A stretch of DNA of 64,000 nt from Buddleja alternifolia (Eukaryota; Streptophyta; Magnoliopsida; Lamiales; Scrophulariaceae): assembly GCA_019426215.1 (NCBI GenBank), contig CM033408.1, forward strand, positions 24,841,953-24,905,952, given 5' to 3'. The notes beneath the pieces are model-generated. The model made no database searches. It was not told the origin of the DNA and worked only from the letters and a program-made list of their open reading frames with translations. Of the stretch, positions 11,347 through 22,765 are shown piece after piece (within the stretch, counting starts at the first letter, position 1; the number at the start of each line of letters is the position of its first letter). The position numbers and the translations under genes were made by a program.

Positions 11347-14300
11347 TTTGTGAGCACTGGATACAAATATGGCCTTATTAGCGAAAATGTGTGCAAAAAT
11401 GATTTGGTGTCAAACATTCATATAACATTTACCACCCTACTCGCAAAGGAAACTAATCTGTCGTGCTCATCATTCTGGTGAACTTGTCAATTATGCGACT
11501 GCATGTCAAAAAACACGCCGCTTCTGTTCAAAGATCATTCGTTAAAAGGTCGAGTTGAGTTGTTAACCAGATAAATATAGATGAGAGTTAGTTACCTGAC
11601 TTTGGCCAAAAAAATCTCCAGAGTCCGTCTTTTCAATAGCTGAAAAGACACATTTATTTGGAGCTCTTCGTGTAGCAACTTCTGATCATACTTGCACTGT
11701 CCAGATCCCGGGATTCGTCCGCCCAATGGTTGACTTTAAGAAACTATATGGATACACAAAAATGAGCGTAAAATGACGTATCACATATAAAGCCCACCTC
11801 TTAACAGGGAATAAGAGAACATTACCTCGGTTGGCATGGCATATCACTAGGCGATTCTACATCATACCTGGTCCACTTCTGACCATAGGATCATAAGTAG
11901 TGGGGTGATCATCACCACCCAAACCCCCATGATCCAACGGTAATAGATGGCCAGGATTGCTGAATCCAGTCCGTCCAACAATTACCCTCATTCATGACAA
12001 TCTACTTCTTGGAATCGATTGATTATCAAACAAAAAAAGTGCTAGAATAACGAACTAGCTAAAAATAATTAAATCTATCTGCAGAAAAAGGAAAAACGTA
12101 AATAGGACGGGCTACCTGAGACATAATACAGGAACCGAAGATGCTTATTCATAATACCATTAGGTTTCCATAGTGTAGCTAGGATTAGTTGTCCACTCAC
12201 TACTTCACTACATTAAAGATAAGTTGTACAGGTGACGACAGCCTTTGAGACAAAGCGGTCATTAGAGCTTGACCAAATTTGACAAATTTTAATATTTGTA
12301 AGCAATTTAATGAATGATAACCTCAAATAGACTAAGCATTCCATTTCAATTTAGTTAACTCTAGATTCATTTTTACTATACATTTTTCGACTCAGCAATA
12401 AACAATGCACTTCACAGCGTTTACGCAAAGTCTTAACGTGATAATTCCAAATAAGGTAATGAGATGACACAAGATAATGTAAATTTGGACATAACTAGAA
12501 TCCGAGGCGTCATAAAAACAAAGAAACGCAATCAACCTTGAATCATTATCCACCTTTTTCTGTACCAACAATAAAATCTATTACAAGCATACTTTTTCTG
12601 AAATATTATCCACCTTGATTTGCCTAGTTTTGATTTTCTTTAACAGCAATATCACAGCATTTCTTGCCACCGTTACAACTTGTGTGACATTAATGGCCGG
12701 TTATATGGTTCATCTAGTTATTCTCAGGATATACTTATTCATCAACTTGGAAACAATTTTATGAATCATTTAAAACGTATATACACAGAAATAATTAAAT
12801 ACGCATAAAACATCAGGCCTTATTTTAACATAGAAAATAATGGAAAAAATAAGCTAAGCTGCCTAAATCTAGAAAAAAGGATCACGAAATCTGTAAAAGA
12901 AACAAGAATTAGAAGCCCTGACATTTCATGAATTGCAGTCGATGCAAAAATTGCTGTGAAAAAAGCAACTCAACATAGAAAAAGAATTAGACATACTGAT
13001 AATGGAAAAAGAAAACTTTTAACAGCCTCAAGAACGTACAAAATCCAGAATATTAGCGCACCTGAGTTCATTCATCCAAATGAAGGGATTTGAAATTGTT
13101 GAAGAAGTCTTCTTCAACAAACCGGCTACTGAACTGAAGAATGACCTCCATATAATTCATGTGAATCCAGAAAGTTGATGTTTTTATTAAAGTGGTACTT
13201 GGTAGTTGGTAGTGCACAAAGTGTAGAGGCAACGAACGAGCTATATATAAGATGAAGACTTGCAAACCATGTAGCTTCACACTTTATTCCATAAGAGTCA
13301 AAATCTAAGAGCAAAATTACAAAGAAAAGATATTACTAATGTCCTTTTATTGAACGATTTATCCACCTTGATTTTCCTCGTTTTCATTTCTTCAACTCTA
13401 CTGAAATTAATTAGAAATGGTCGGATACACAGGTCGTCTGGGCGTTTCTGAAGATTACATATTTTTCTGAAGATTACATATTTATCAACTTAAAGCAATT
13501 GTTTGCCGTTCCAACTTCCAAGTGTGAAGTTGAAGAAACATGAGCTTTATGATACAACAGCATAACTATTCATTTCCATGCCATTTAACTTAGAAAATAA
13601 TGGAGTAAATAAGCTAAGCTGCCTAAATTTACAGATTTTGAATCAGAGGGTGTGGAACAAAAAGAAAATGAATTACAAGTCCTGATCTTTCATGAAGCGC
13701 AGTCAATGCAACGATGCTGTAATAAATATGAAAGATACTTAGCAGAAAAACATCTAATGGCATTAAGAATGTGAAAATGTGAATCATCAAATCTATAATA
13801 ACAATTCTTTTGTACCATTTGGATGATTTTCAATTACTATGAATTTCCTTTAAGGGTGTGTTTGGATTGAAGGATTTGAAAGTTATGGATTTCAAATTCA
13901 TCCACAAATCCATTGAGCTTGTTTGGATGATTTGAAATTGTAATGGATTTCAAATCCATTGGCATTCATTTTGAGCTATTTTCTCAATCACTTTGGTGGA
14001 TTTCAAATTACTCCGTTTCTTCCTCCAAATCCACTTCTCAAATCCAAATACAACCTAAGTGACCTTTTTGACTTATTTTCCAATTATTATGATGGATTCA
14101 AAGTTCACTCAATATTGCAGCCATTTGAAATCCTTAGCTCCAAATCCGTCCATCTAAACGCGGATTTGAAGTTTGAAGTATTCTTTCATTATCAACTTGC
14201 TACCAATTTAAAGAATGTTGCCTCCAAAATATCGATATTCTAGACCATTTCACCAGGACTCGACTAGCCTAGCGGCAACAATGAACACGCCCAAAAGACT

Positions 14301-14580
14301 AAGAGCTTGCAAACTTTATTGTATACACACATAACTTCAACAAGAGTTAAAGATTTGTATATGTGAATCATTAGAGCAAGATCACAAAAACCCTCAATCA
14401 ATCCAACATATCCTTTGCATTTTCTCAAAAACAATGTTTATACACTTATCATGTATAGAAGTAAATGCAACAGCACCAGATGCAACACCGTTTGCAATAG
14501 AGGACCCGGATTGGAAGGAATTTCTCACCAAATCAATCACACACACGATGATACAACTCAATAACATACACCAGAAAAAA
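11347..14580. other. Intergenic with local duplication and one MITE relic
   Basis: No gene recognised. Two related segments lie at about 12600-13050 and 13352-13790. Shared blocks include TCCACCTTGATTT and AATAAGCTAAGCTGCCTAAAT (12852 and 13609). At about 13854-14166 a stretch starting GGGTGTGTTTGGATT and rich in GGATTTGAA/TTCAAATCC inverted motifs looks like an old Tourist-like MITE. Confidence 0.5.
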
Positions 14581-15027
14581 TCAAATTCTTTGATCACATT
14601 CTGATTTCTCAATAGTATTTTCATCCACATCCAAATGTGGATTGCATTCTTTAGAGTAAAAATCATTCTTCTCAATAAGACCTCTCAACATATCAAAACT
14701 AAATTCTGAATTATTAGGATCACTTGTTGTAGGTGACTCACCCGATGAATCCTCCACCGTCCGCCGCTGCATCAAGCAACACCCACCACCGCCACCGCCA
14801 CCGCCGCCGCCGACCCTCCTCCCCCAACACCCTGTATTTACCAAAATACCCCTCTGCTTCCTTTTCTCCTTCCTCAACCGAAATATAGACACCCTTTTGC
14901 CCTTTTTCTTACACCCTTTACATTTTTTCTCATTTGGGTCCCCCTTTTTTGTGGGCCTATCTCCGTCGTCTTCATCATCGCCGCCGCCGCCGCCATGGTC
15001 AACAATCGGCCGCTCTTTGTCAGACAT
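14581..15027 (-). CDS. Conserved plant protein of unknown function (148 aa)
   Basis: Single-exon gene. The start is the ATG at 15025-15027 (MSDKERPIV...); an in-frame TTG just upstream is unlikely to be used. The N-terminal third is acidic and Gly-rich, followed by a Lys/Cys-rich basic stretch (KKCKGCKKKGKR). A ten-residue poly-Gly tract is encoded by a GCC/ACC-type repeat on the plus strand. The C-terminal part carries the signature SSGESPTTSDPNN, then FSFDMLRGLIEKNDFY and SKECNPHLD. I recognise this Ser-Gly-Glu-Ser-Pro...Asn-Asp-Phe-Tyr-Ser-Lys-Glu-Cys-Asn-Pro-His pattern from a family of short uncharacterised angiosperm proteins. No signal peptide, membrane segment or known catalytic domain is seen, and function is unknown. 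It is one of the few host genes in a transposon-rich region. The poly-Gly length may vary between alleles. Confidence 0.8.
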   Translation of the reverse strand: MSDKERPIVDHGGGGGDDEDDGDRPTKKGDPNEKKCKGCKKKGKRVSIFRLRKEKRKQRGILVNTGCWGRRVGGGGGGGGGGCCLMQRRTVEDSSGESPTTSDPNNSEFSFDMLRGLIEKNDFYSKECNPHLDVDENTIEKSECDQRI

Positions 15028-15030
15028 CAA

Positions 15031-16130
15031 AAAATCATCAAATTATGATCAGAAAAACAGGAGGATTACATGGCAACATGTTATTCCAGAAATTTAATGT
15101 GTGGGCAATAAAAAAAAACTGATTTATTAACTGCAATTAGAGGTTGAAAAAATTAGTTAATTTGAGTTGAATTTCGAATTAATGATGAAAGAATTTTTGG
15201 ATGTGAATTTTGATGTTGTTTTGAACGGCAGAGATGTCGGGTCTGAATTCACAGCTTGCTTGACAGGTACCCAATTTTTTTATTGCAGTTTTATTTCCTT
15301 TTCCGACTTTGGATTTTCTCATGTAATAATCATGGAAGTTGGAACAAATAGTTATCAAAAAAAAAAAAAAATTCATGGAACAAATGCCCAACTGGATTTT
15401 TGACACGTGTCCTTCTTATTAACCACATTATACCCCTGTGGTGTTTGGTAAAAGTTAAAAATCTTTTAACTTCGACCAAATTTTGGTCATAAATGTAAAT
15501 ATTCTAAATTGAGTGGTTTTTTCAGTTAAGTAATTTAAAGATTGCGTCTTAATGATTATTCAATGTTTTTTTTTTGGGAAACAATCTAATACATTCCTAC
15601 GCCATTGTATTAATTTTAAAACAAAACAATGATGATGTTGCTGAATTATTTATTATCAAAATGATTATAAACAAAGCCAATTCCAATGTTAATAAAATGG
15701 TCTTAAATCTCTCTCAAAACCCGATATTTTTTTGGACATTTCCACTTAAATTTGTATTTTCCTGAACTTTGAATATTATTAAAATATTATTATTATTTCA
15801 GGTTTTAATAATACAAGACATTAGATTCACTAATGATATGTTTATAGTCAAAATTACCAACATAATAATGAAATATTAGAGAATGAGTCTTCTAAAGAAA
15901 AGACTCGATTGCCATATCGAAAAACAAAATAAAAAAAATTCGATACATATGTTTTATAATTAGTTTAAATTTGAGTAATTCAGAGGGAATTTTTTTTTTT
16001 AAGGAATAAAATCTCATTTTGGAACACGTTATAAATGTAAATGACTAATAAAATTTTGACATATGTTTAGCATTTCTAAAACCATAAGAGAAGATTAAGG
16101 TACTTATTTGTCTCTCAAGTAATAACTAAT
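15031..16130. other. Upstream flank of the 14.6-kb gene, no further gene seen
   Basis: AT-rich sequence that should contain the promoter and 5' UTR of the minus-strand gene ending at 15027. I could not place a TATA box with confidence. No other coding sequence or element ends are recognised. Confidence 0.5.
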
Positions 16131-16139
16131 AGTGTTGAT

Positions 16140-16673
16140 ATATGATGCACTGACACGGATACGGTGACACGGACACGGGGAACGGTATTTTTAAAAATAT
16201 ATAGGACATGACACGACTGTCCAATTATATATATATATATAAATTTGTATTTTACTTGTTTCTTCGTAATGCTATGTATATTGCAAATAATCCAACTACT
16301 TATCAATAACAAATGGAAAATAAAAATATAAACATAAACTAAATATAACAATAAACATGTTTTCAATCCAAACATGATATAACAAAAATAAATACTCCAT
16401 TATTCAAATCCGTGTCTTATAAAAAGTTGGTAAGTTTTTATTAGATTTGGAAAATTGGTAAGTTTTTATTTATAATTTGACCCCCCAAAATTTTAGTATC
16501 TTATAAAAAGTGATCTGGCCGTGTCAGACACGCCCCTGGCCATGTCCTAACAGTGTCCAAATTTTTTTTATTTTTTTATTGGGGACACGAGATAGCTGTG
16601 TCCGACATATGTCGGAGCCGTGTCCTTGTTCGAACGCGCCTGTGGTGATTTTTTGGAGTGTCCATGCTTTATA
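16140..16673. mobile_element. Mutator-like MITE, 534 bp, near-perfect 9-bp TSD
   Basis: Flanked by AGTGTTGAT (16131-16139) and GGTGTTGAT (16674-16682), a 9-bp repeat with one mismatch. The left end reads ATATGATGCACTGACACGG; the reverse complement of the right end reads TATAAAGCATGGACAC. Both subterminal regions repeat GACACGG/CCGTGTC. No coding. It sits at the left edge of the gypsy LTR fragment. Confidence 0.6.
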
Positions 16674-17744
16674 GGTGTTGATGTAGGTGGAAATTAGATT
16701 TTGGACTTTGTGCCAAGCTGACAAGCCCAAAGACTAAGTGGGCTAAAATCCACTAAGAAGACGGACCTGGATCCTTCTAAAAGCGGTCAGCTCGAGCTAA
16801 CATTCCTAGAAGACCTACCAACCTGGACCTGCGAGAATAAAACAAATCTATATAAGGAAAGGTTGGAGACAATAGTCAATGAAGTCGAAGACTTTCCTTA
16901 AGAAGACCTGGACAGATCAAGCCCTATATGGCTAATTGATTATGTCTGATTTATAAGTATATATGCCCAAAAATAGAGAAATCTTAATTTATCCTAGTTA
17001 CTATATGTATATTTAGTATAGTTGGCTTACCATAACCAACCCTACCCATAAAGAATTTGTATAAATACCAACTATAAAGATGAATAGAAGATTGACACTT
17101 AACATCCCTGTGGACGTATGTCTGATTTTGGACTGAACCACGTGATATCTTTTGTTATTTACATTTTTCATGCTTGTATTATCAATTATATTTCACTATA
17201 ATCTCAGTTATTCCTACATATTCACTACTACAAAAATATAATATTACAGCGGTTTTGTAAAACCGTTGTCAGATAAAATTAAAAAAAAATTGGGATACGA
17301 CAGCGGTTTGATCAAACCGCTGTCATAGTGCCGGATATGACAGCGGTTCGTTCGAACCGCTGTCATAGTGCTTCATAAAATTTTTTTTTTAAAAATTTAA
17401 AAATATATTAAAGCGGTTCGAAAACAAACCGCTGTCATAGACCGAAACTATGACAGCGGTTCAACTGAATTGCTGTCATAAAGAAAAAAAATAAAATAAA
17501 AAACCGGGTATGACAGCGGTTCGTACCCGAACCGCTGTCATAGGCGGCCGGGTTTTTAGGTAAAACCCGACCGCCCCCTCCTCTCTCTCACTCTAATTCT
17601 CTCTCTCTCTCTCTTTCAACCCCCCACCCCCCACCACCACCACCCCCCCCTCTCTCTCTCGCGCTCTCTCTAGACCTTTCGCCGCCGTCCGCTCCTCCCC
17701 TCTTTCAGTATCTCGCTCTCTCTTTCTCTCTCTCTTTCTAGATG

Positions 17745-17775
<31 letters not shown>

Positions 17776-17894
17776 TTAACTCTTTCTATATATATATATT
17801 TAAGGACTGCTGCCACCGCCGACCACCATTTAGTGGGTAATTTTTTTTAGATAAATATTTATATACACACACACACATAGAGTATAGAGTTAAA

Positions 17895-18110
17895 TATTTG
17901 TGTATGTGTGGGTGTATGTATATTTGTGTATATGTGGGTGTATGTATATATATTTGTGTATGTGTGGGTGTATGTATATTTGTGTATGTGTGGGTGTATG
18001 TATATATATTTGTGTATGTGTGGGTGTATGTATATATATTTGTGTATGTGTGAATGTATGTATATTTGTGTATGTATGGATATGTATATTTGTGTATATT
18101 CTTGAGATTT
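17895..18110 (+). repeat. TGTG/TATG minisatellite inside the small CACTA
   Basis: A 28-44 bp unit containing GTGTATGTGTGGGTGTATG is repeated about five times with variable TATA spacers. The reverse-complement counterpart in the large CACTA lies at about 38415-38600, so the repeat is an inherited part of the family. ORFs here are translations of the repeat. Confidence 0.85.
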
Positions 18111-18238
18111 GCCTATTTGTTGGAATATTTAAGGGAAATAGGGATTTGATTGAATTTAGTGTTAATTTGGGTTAGTCGGGTGTTAATTACGTTTGATTTG
18201 GGATTAAATTATGGTTATTTTGTGGTTTAGGGTACATT

Positions 18239-18510
18239 GATCCAACTGGTGATTTATATTTATACTTAGTTGTTGAAAATTTGATGTTTTATTTGTAATT
18301 TTATGTGATTTATGTGATCCGACTGGTGATCAATATTTATAGTTGTTGGAAATATGATGTTTTATGTGATCCAACTGGTGATCAATATATATTTATAAAA
18401 TAATGCTTTATTTTTAGTTTTATGTGATTTATGTGATCCAACTAGTGATCAATATTTGTAGTTGATTGAAATATGATGCTTTATGTGATCCAACTGGTGA
18501 TCAATATTTT
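18239..18510 (+). repeat. Five GATCCAACTGGTGATC repeats
   Basis: The core GATCC(A/G)ACT(G/A)GTGAT recurs at 18239, 18316, 18368, 18435 and 18487, alternating spacings of roughly 50 and 70-80 bp. The large CACTA has fewer copies at 38207-38300 (reverse strand), so the array expanded or contracted between family members. It may be a regulatory array in the 5' leader; that is inference. Confidence 0.75.
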
Positions 18511-18890
18511 CGTATAGTAAGATTGACATTTGGGTTTGTTGTGGGTGAAAGATTAGAATATTGGGTTTGTTGTGGTTAAAAGATACGAATTCTGTTGGTT
18601 GCAAGTTTGGGGGAAGATTAAGTTGAGAACTTGGTAGAAATTTTTGTGTCGGTACTCTGACGAATTTTTTCTAGGATAACGGAAAATAAATTAAAATTAA
18701 AATAATTTAATTAATTCAACTCAACTGATGTCAAAATTATTTAATTTAATTAATTAAGATCGAAATTGGATTTTAGCGGAACGTAAGATCCGAACTTTGT
18801 TGGTTGCAACCTACTCGGGTGAAGATTAAGTCGAGAACTTGATAGAAATTTTTGTGTTGTTACTTTGCCGAATTTTGATTACTTTTGTAG

Positions 18891-19194
18891 TGCCCCCGAC
18901 AGACAAACGTGGTGGATTGTAGCTTCTTCGTTATGAGCTTTATGAAAGAGGTTATTAGCCACAGACAATCTATAATCCCAACAGCGGTACGCATAATCCT
19001 AATATATACTTAATTTCTATTCCTTTTGAAGTTATTAAACCTTTGGTAAGTAATTGAAATGTCATTTCAGTTTGCAATTAATCTCTATATATATCTTGCA
19101 GTACTTTCATGATTCTCAATCCTTCTATACTCAAGAGCAAATTGATGAAGTACGCTGCAAAGTGACACGTTACATTTTCTTAGCAGCTCCTTAG
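18891..19194 (+). pseudogene. Last two exons of a CACTA-encoded Ulp1-like protease
   Basis: Two exons match the last two exons of the protease gene in the large CACTA. 18891-18986 is preceded by TTTTGTAG and followed by GTACGC; 19102-19194 is preceded by CTTGCAG and ends in TAG. Lengths (96 and 93 bp) are identical to the large copy. The first encodes QTNVVDCSFFVMSFMKE, keeping the catalytic-type Cys, but the following Gly is Ser. The second ends RYIFLAAP-stop. All upstream exons, including those with the catalytic His and Asp, are deleted, so no working protease is expected. Confidence 0.85.
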
Positions 19195-19923
19195 AAAGTA
19201 GGTAATGTATTTTTTGTACATTGTGACTTGTTGTAAATTGTGATTTGATTTATTGTATTTAAATTGTCATGAATAATTTAATTAGTTGATTGTAAATTAA
19301 CACGTGATCATTTGTTGGAGATTATAACATTTTGTTGTTGGTGGAAAGAGATTATATTAATATTGAAGTTTAGGGTTTTTGTTGATTATGTTGAATAGGT
19401 TTTACTGTGTAGTTGGAATTTGTTAGTTGGTTGAAGCAAAATATAAAAAAAGAAAAAAAAAAAATCCCACCCTATGACAGCGGTTCCTTCCGAACCGCTG
19501 TCATAGGTTAAATAATAATAATAAAAATTTAAATTCAAACCCTATGAAAGCGGTTCAGCTGGAACCGCTGTCATAGGGACGACCCTATGACAACGGTTCC
19601 GGCTGAACCGCTTTCATAGGGTTCAAATTTAATTTTTTTTTATTTAACCTATGACAGCGGTTTTTTAAATGCTGTAATAGGTCAAAACCATATAACAACG
19701 GTATCTATGACAGCGGTTAAAACCGCTGTAATAGGCCCAAAAAACCCGCTGTTATAGGTCATTTCTGTAGTAGTGATTGATATAAATATTATTGGTGTGA
19801 ATTAGACACGCATCAAGTGTATATAAAATATTCTTGACACTGAAAAAACTTAGGTGATATTCCTCGAAATAAAGTATTTTCCATTGTCACGTAATAGTAA
19901 AAAGAATATTATAAATTAAATAA

Positions 19924-20356
19924 CACTACAAAAAAATAAAGCATTGGTGACAAAATGCCAAGTGACAATATCAAAGTTGTCACCAATTATCAATTTTTAG
20001 TGACAAGAACTTTTGTCTTGTTACTAAAATATGTTCTATATGTTTAATAGTGACAAGATTTATATAGAAATTATCACTCTTGATAATTAGTAACAAGAAA
20101 ATTGTTGTCACTATTGACAATTAGTGACACAGATTTTGTGACAATTAGTGACAACAATTATAGTTGTCACTTGATTTTTATTGTCACTATACATGTGTCA
20201 CTAATTGTCAATAGTGAACGCTTTATAGAAACTCATGTCAATTTAAAATTCTTATTGTGACAAAGCAAAAATTGTTGTCACTTAATATAAACATTTAGTG
20301 ATAATTTAACATTGTCGCTTCAAATTTTATCACAAATATTACTTTTTGTTGTAGTA
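19924..20356. mobile_element. CACTA-like MITE, 433 bp, TSD TAA
   Basis: Left end CACTACAAAAAAA, right end TTTTGTTGTAGTA (last base mutated from G), with TAA at 19921-19923 and 20357-20359. The interior consists of many TAGTGACAA/TTGTCACTA motifs in both orientations. No ORF. A fragment with the same motifs lies at about 24655-24800. Confidence 0.75.
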
Positions 20357-20359
20357 TAA

Positions 20360-21100
20360 AGAGAGCTAATCGTTATAGGTGCTACTAATATACATATTCT
20401 TTATTGCATGTTTATGTTATTTTTTGTATCGAGTGTATGTGTCGTCGTGATTCTGCAAGATGCAACATCGAAAGTATATTATATTTAGAGTGTTACCACA
20501 TTTAATGTCTTGAATTGAATATTTTCAATAACTAACAAATGTTTTTATCTTAAAAAGATGCATATTTGTTTAAATTGAAAATATTTTTATAAATTTTCAT
20601 GAAAGGTCAAAACCAAAATTTCAAACATCCTCGAAATATACACCAACACGGATATTTAATATCTTGGTTACCGAATTATTTATTACCGAAGTCATTAGTA
20701 AATAAAGCGTAATCAAGCAATAGTTTTTATATCACGAAAGTAACCCTTCATTGATGTGTGAAAGAAAGGAGTAGAAAAGTTGTAGTATGCTTAAGGTGCA
20801 GAATCCCCTTTTCATTTATATGCTTAAATATCATTAGGAATATATCTTGATGTTACGATTGTGCTCTTTGGGTCAAACGTGTGGGCCATGCATGGTATTA
20901 TACATGTCCAGGTTGGATGATCCGGATTGCTATTAAGGGCCTGGGTCGAATCTGTGTTTGCGGGCTCGAGTGGTTCGATCCGACTGGGTACAGGCACTGG
21001 CCCATTTCGCTTACAAGCCCAATTAAGCCTCTGTATAATTTACCCTATCAAATTCACAATAATTAGCATCATTATTCGTAAAGTTAGCTAAATATACAAA
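20360..21100. other. Intergenic, no gene seen
   Basis: AT-rich except for a GC-richer patch at about 20880-21020 that has no recognised coding content. It may belong to the same decayed element as the RNase H relic to its right. Confidence 0.4.
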
Positions 21101-21104
21101 CAAA

Positions 21105-21332
21105 TTCATGAGGAAACTCGGGCTCATCGTTACTATGACACCATTAGTCAAATTCGGGCTGGATGGACAACCTTGGAACGTCACCATCTCCCGAATTTGG
21201 AGAGAAGCGAACATAACGACAGACTATTTAGCTAGAGCTCGCTTGAGTTATGATTTTCGGATCATCGATAGCCGAGACGAGGAAATAATTACTCTCTTGG
21301 AGATTGACAATTTACAATTTAGAAACCACTAG
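21105..21332 (+). pseudogene. RNase H-like fragment of a retroelement
   Basis: An open frame encodes WNVTISRIWREANITTDYLA and then ARARLSYDFRIID. The pattern W-x-V-x-I-x-x-[IV]-x-R-E-A-N-x-x-[AT]-D-x-L-A-R resembles the C-terminal end of plant RNase H (RVT_3-like) domains found in LINE-type elements. Only this end is present; the catalytic acidic residues would lie upstream and are not recognisable. Family assignment is tentative. Confidence 0.42.
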
Positions 21333-21339
21333 GTCTCGT

Positions 21340-21955
21340 GTCACGACTATTAATCCGAGTTTGTCCGGTTAACTAGTTAGGGCATCCCCTCTCTCCAGAA
21401 TCAAATAAATAAATTTGATTAGGTTAGCTAGCCAAATAAAGAATATAATAATCTTAATAAAAGTTTGATTTTTTTTCATTTTGGAAAGGGATTAGATCAA
21501 TCATGGTTCACTAACGAAAATACATTAGTAATAGTCAACATATACTATATTTTTTGGTTTTGGGGTACATATATTATGATTCTTGTTTTTTATTAGTTTT
21601 GTTTTTGGTTGCATGAGATATATTTATTTTGCATGATTAATTAAAGTTGTGAAGGAAATTCAAAGAAAATTCCTCAAAATAAAAAATATATATAATCCAC
21701 CTACTAATTAAAGTAGACTTTTATCTTATCCAAGATATTGTAAGTTGTATGATTTGGTACATGTCTAGTTGAAAATTAAATATTTCTTTATATAATTCAT
21801 CAAACAAAATATTCTTTATTTATGAACAAATGGTAAACAAAAGCTTGTGATGATGAAGCCAAGTTGTAAAGAGCAAAAGCATAAGCCTTTCCAACCAATA
21901 CAATGAAGCATATAACCACCTTCCAACATCCTTTTTCATATTATAACTAAAAGAG

Positions 21956-22000
<45 letters not shown>

Positions 22001-22046
22001 AGTTCATCAAATTTCTTCTTGAAAACAAGAAGTAAAAGCTTTTGGA
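21340..22046. other. Intergenic with (AT)n microsatellite
   Basis: No gene seen. A perfect AT dinucleotide run spans about 21958-21997 and is likely length-polymorphic. The stretch after it (to 22046) could be the 5' leader of the small ORF that follows. Confidence 0.5.
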
Positions 22047-22367
22047 ATGAGAAAAGGATCCCGGAAAATGTGGTGGGTGGTGGGTTGTAGGAGCAAGAAG
22101 AGTTTGAGAACAGATTCAAGAATGGATATCGAAGAAATATTGAAGATGAAGCTCGAAACGATCAACGAAGAACCCGAGATAAACGAGGAAAACGGAGTTT
22201 TGGTAAAGCATATGAGCATAACAAAGAAGGTTAAGAAGATTCATATGAAGGTGAAGATTGGGAAGCTTTTTACGACGTCGTCTCAATTTAGCCTTAAAGA
22301 ATCTTATGTTATATTCATGACTGGATTTGCTTCAAAAGGTGGGTTGAGTGGACTATCCCGATATTGA
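22047..22367 (+). CDS. Putative small basic protein, unrecognised (106 aa)
   Basis: An ATG-initiated single-exon frame downstream of an (AT)n tract. The protein is Lys/Glu-rich, with a central charged segment predicted to be helical (MDIEEILKMKLETINEEPEI) and a C-terminal FASKGGLSGLSRY. I do not recognise a family and see no signal peptide or membrane segment. Codon composition is less AT-rich than the surroundings, which mildly favours a real gene. An ORF of this length is not rare by chance. Confidence 0.3.
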   Translation: MRKGSRKMWWVVGCRSKKSLRTDSRMDIEEILKMKLETINEEPEINEENGVLVKHMSITKKVKKIHMKVKIGKLFTTSSQFSLKESYVIFMTGFASKGGLSGLSRY

Positions 22368-22765
22368 ATTTTGTTATTTTTTTTCAATTTGCATTTGATA
22401 TTACACAATGATTATATGCAAGAGGCATAGTTTAAGAGTAATTGGGAAATGTTGCGTGAATCTTGATGTGTGTATATATATATATATATTGCAAATTGTT
22501 GATCTATTTACTGTTGTATTGGCTTAACATTACAGTTACAAGATTTAATGAATTAGTTCTTAACTTCTTATCTTTGAGAATTTATTAATGTTCTTTTTCT
22601 TTACTAGTATTTTAATAGTATATGGTTGTGTTGATAACTTGATATGTCTTGAATTCTGTATAATTAGTATGCTGACATATTTATATTTGATTCCCATTTG
22701 AAGAAGTGATGCCTTTGCTGAGATTGTGACGTTGTATTTTGGGGATTTGGCCCATATATAAATAT

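Larger units (their letters stand above)
17223..19775 (+). mobile_element. Non-autonomous CACTA (En/Spm) deletion derivative, 2553 bp
   Basis: Termini are CACTACTACAAAAA (left) and CTGTAGTAGTG (right), with a perfect TSD ATT at 17220-17222 and 19776-19778. Both subterminal regions (about 17240-17560 and 19470-19750) are arrays of palindromic units of the type ACAGCGGTTC...GAACCGCTGT. The 5' half matches the 5' end of the large CACTA (38.0-39.5 kb, reverse complement): pyrimidine tracts, the GTGTATGTGTGGGTGTATG minisatellite and GATCCAACTGGTGATC repeats. The 3' part matches 31.4-32.27 kb of that element. The whole transposase gene and most of the second gene are missing, so it would depend on transposase supplied in trans. 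Confidence 0.93.
16675..19815 (+). mobile_element. Gypsy (Tat-type) LTR fragment, interrupted by CACTA
   Basis: The LTR sequence runs to 17222 and resumes at 19776, with the 2.55-kb CACTA in between. A TATA motif (TATAAATACC, about 17060) is followed about 40-100 bp downstream by ATCCCTGTGGACGTATGTC and a GAACCACGTGA motif, a pattern I associate with the R/U5 region of Tat-type plant LTRs. After the insertion the text continues to GACACGCATCA, a plausible LTR end. No internal domain follows, so this is a fragment or solo LTR. The exact left end is uncertain because a MITE occupies it. Confidence 0.5.

Noticed and set aside
14394..14675. Minus-strand ORF overlapping the 3' end of the 14.6-kb gene in another frame
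   Set aside because: It overlaps the conserved C-terminal coding and the presumed 3' UTR and shows no motif; a shadow frame.
17240..17560. Regularly spaced palindromic repeats resembling a CRISPR array
   Set aside because: The units are CACTA subterminal repeats beside a CACTACTACAA terminus, occur in a plant nuclear context, and have no cas genes.
17895..18175. Cys/Tyr/Val-rich repetitive ORFs
   Set aside because: Pure translation of the TGTG/TATG minisatellite.
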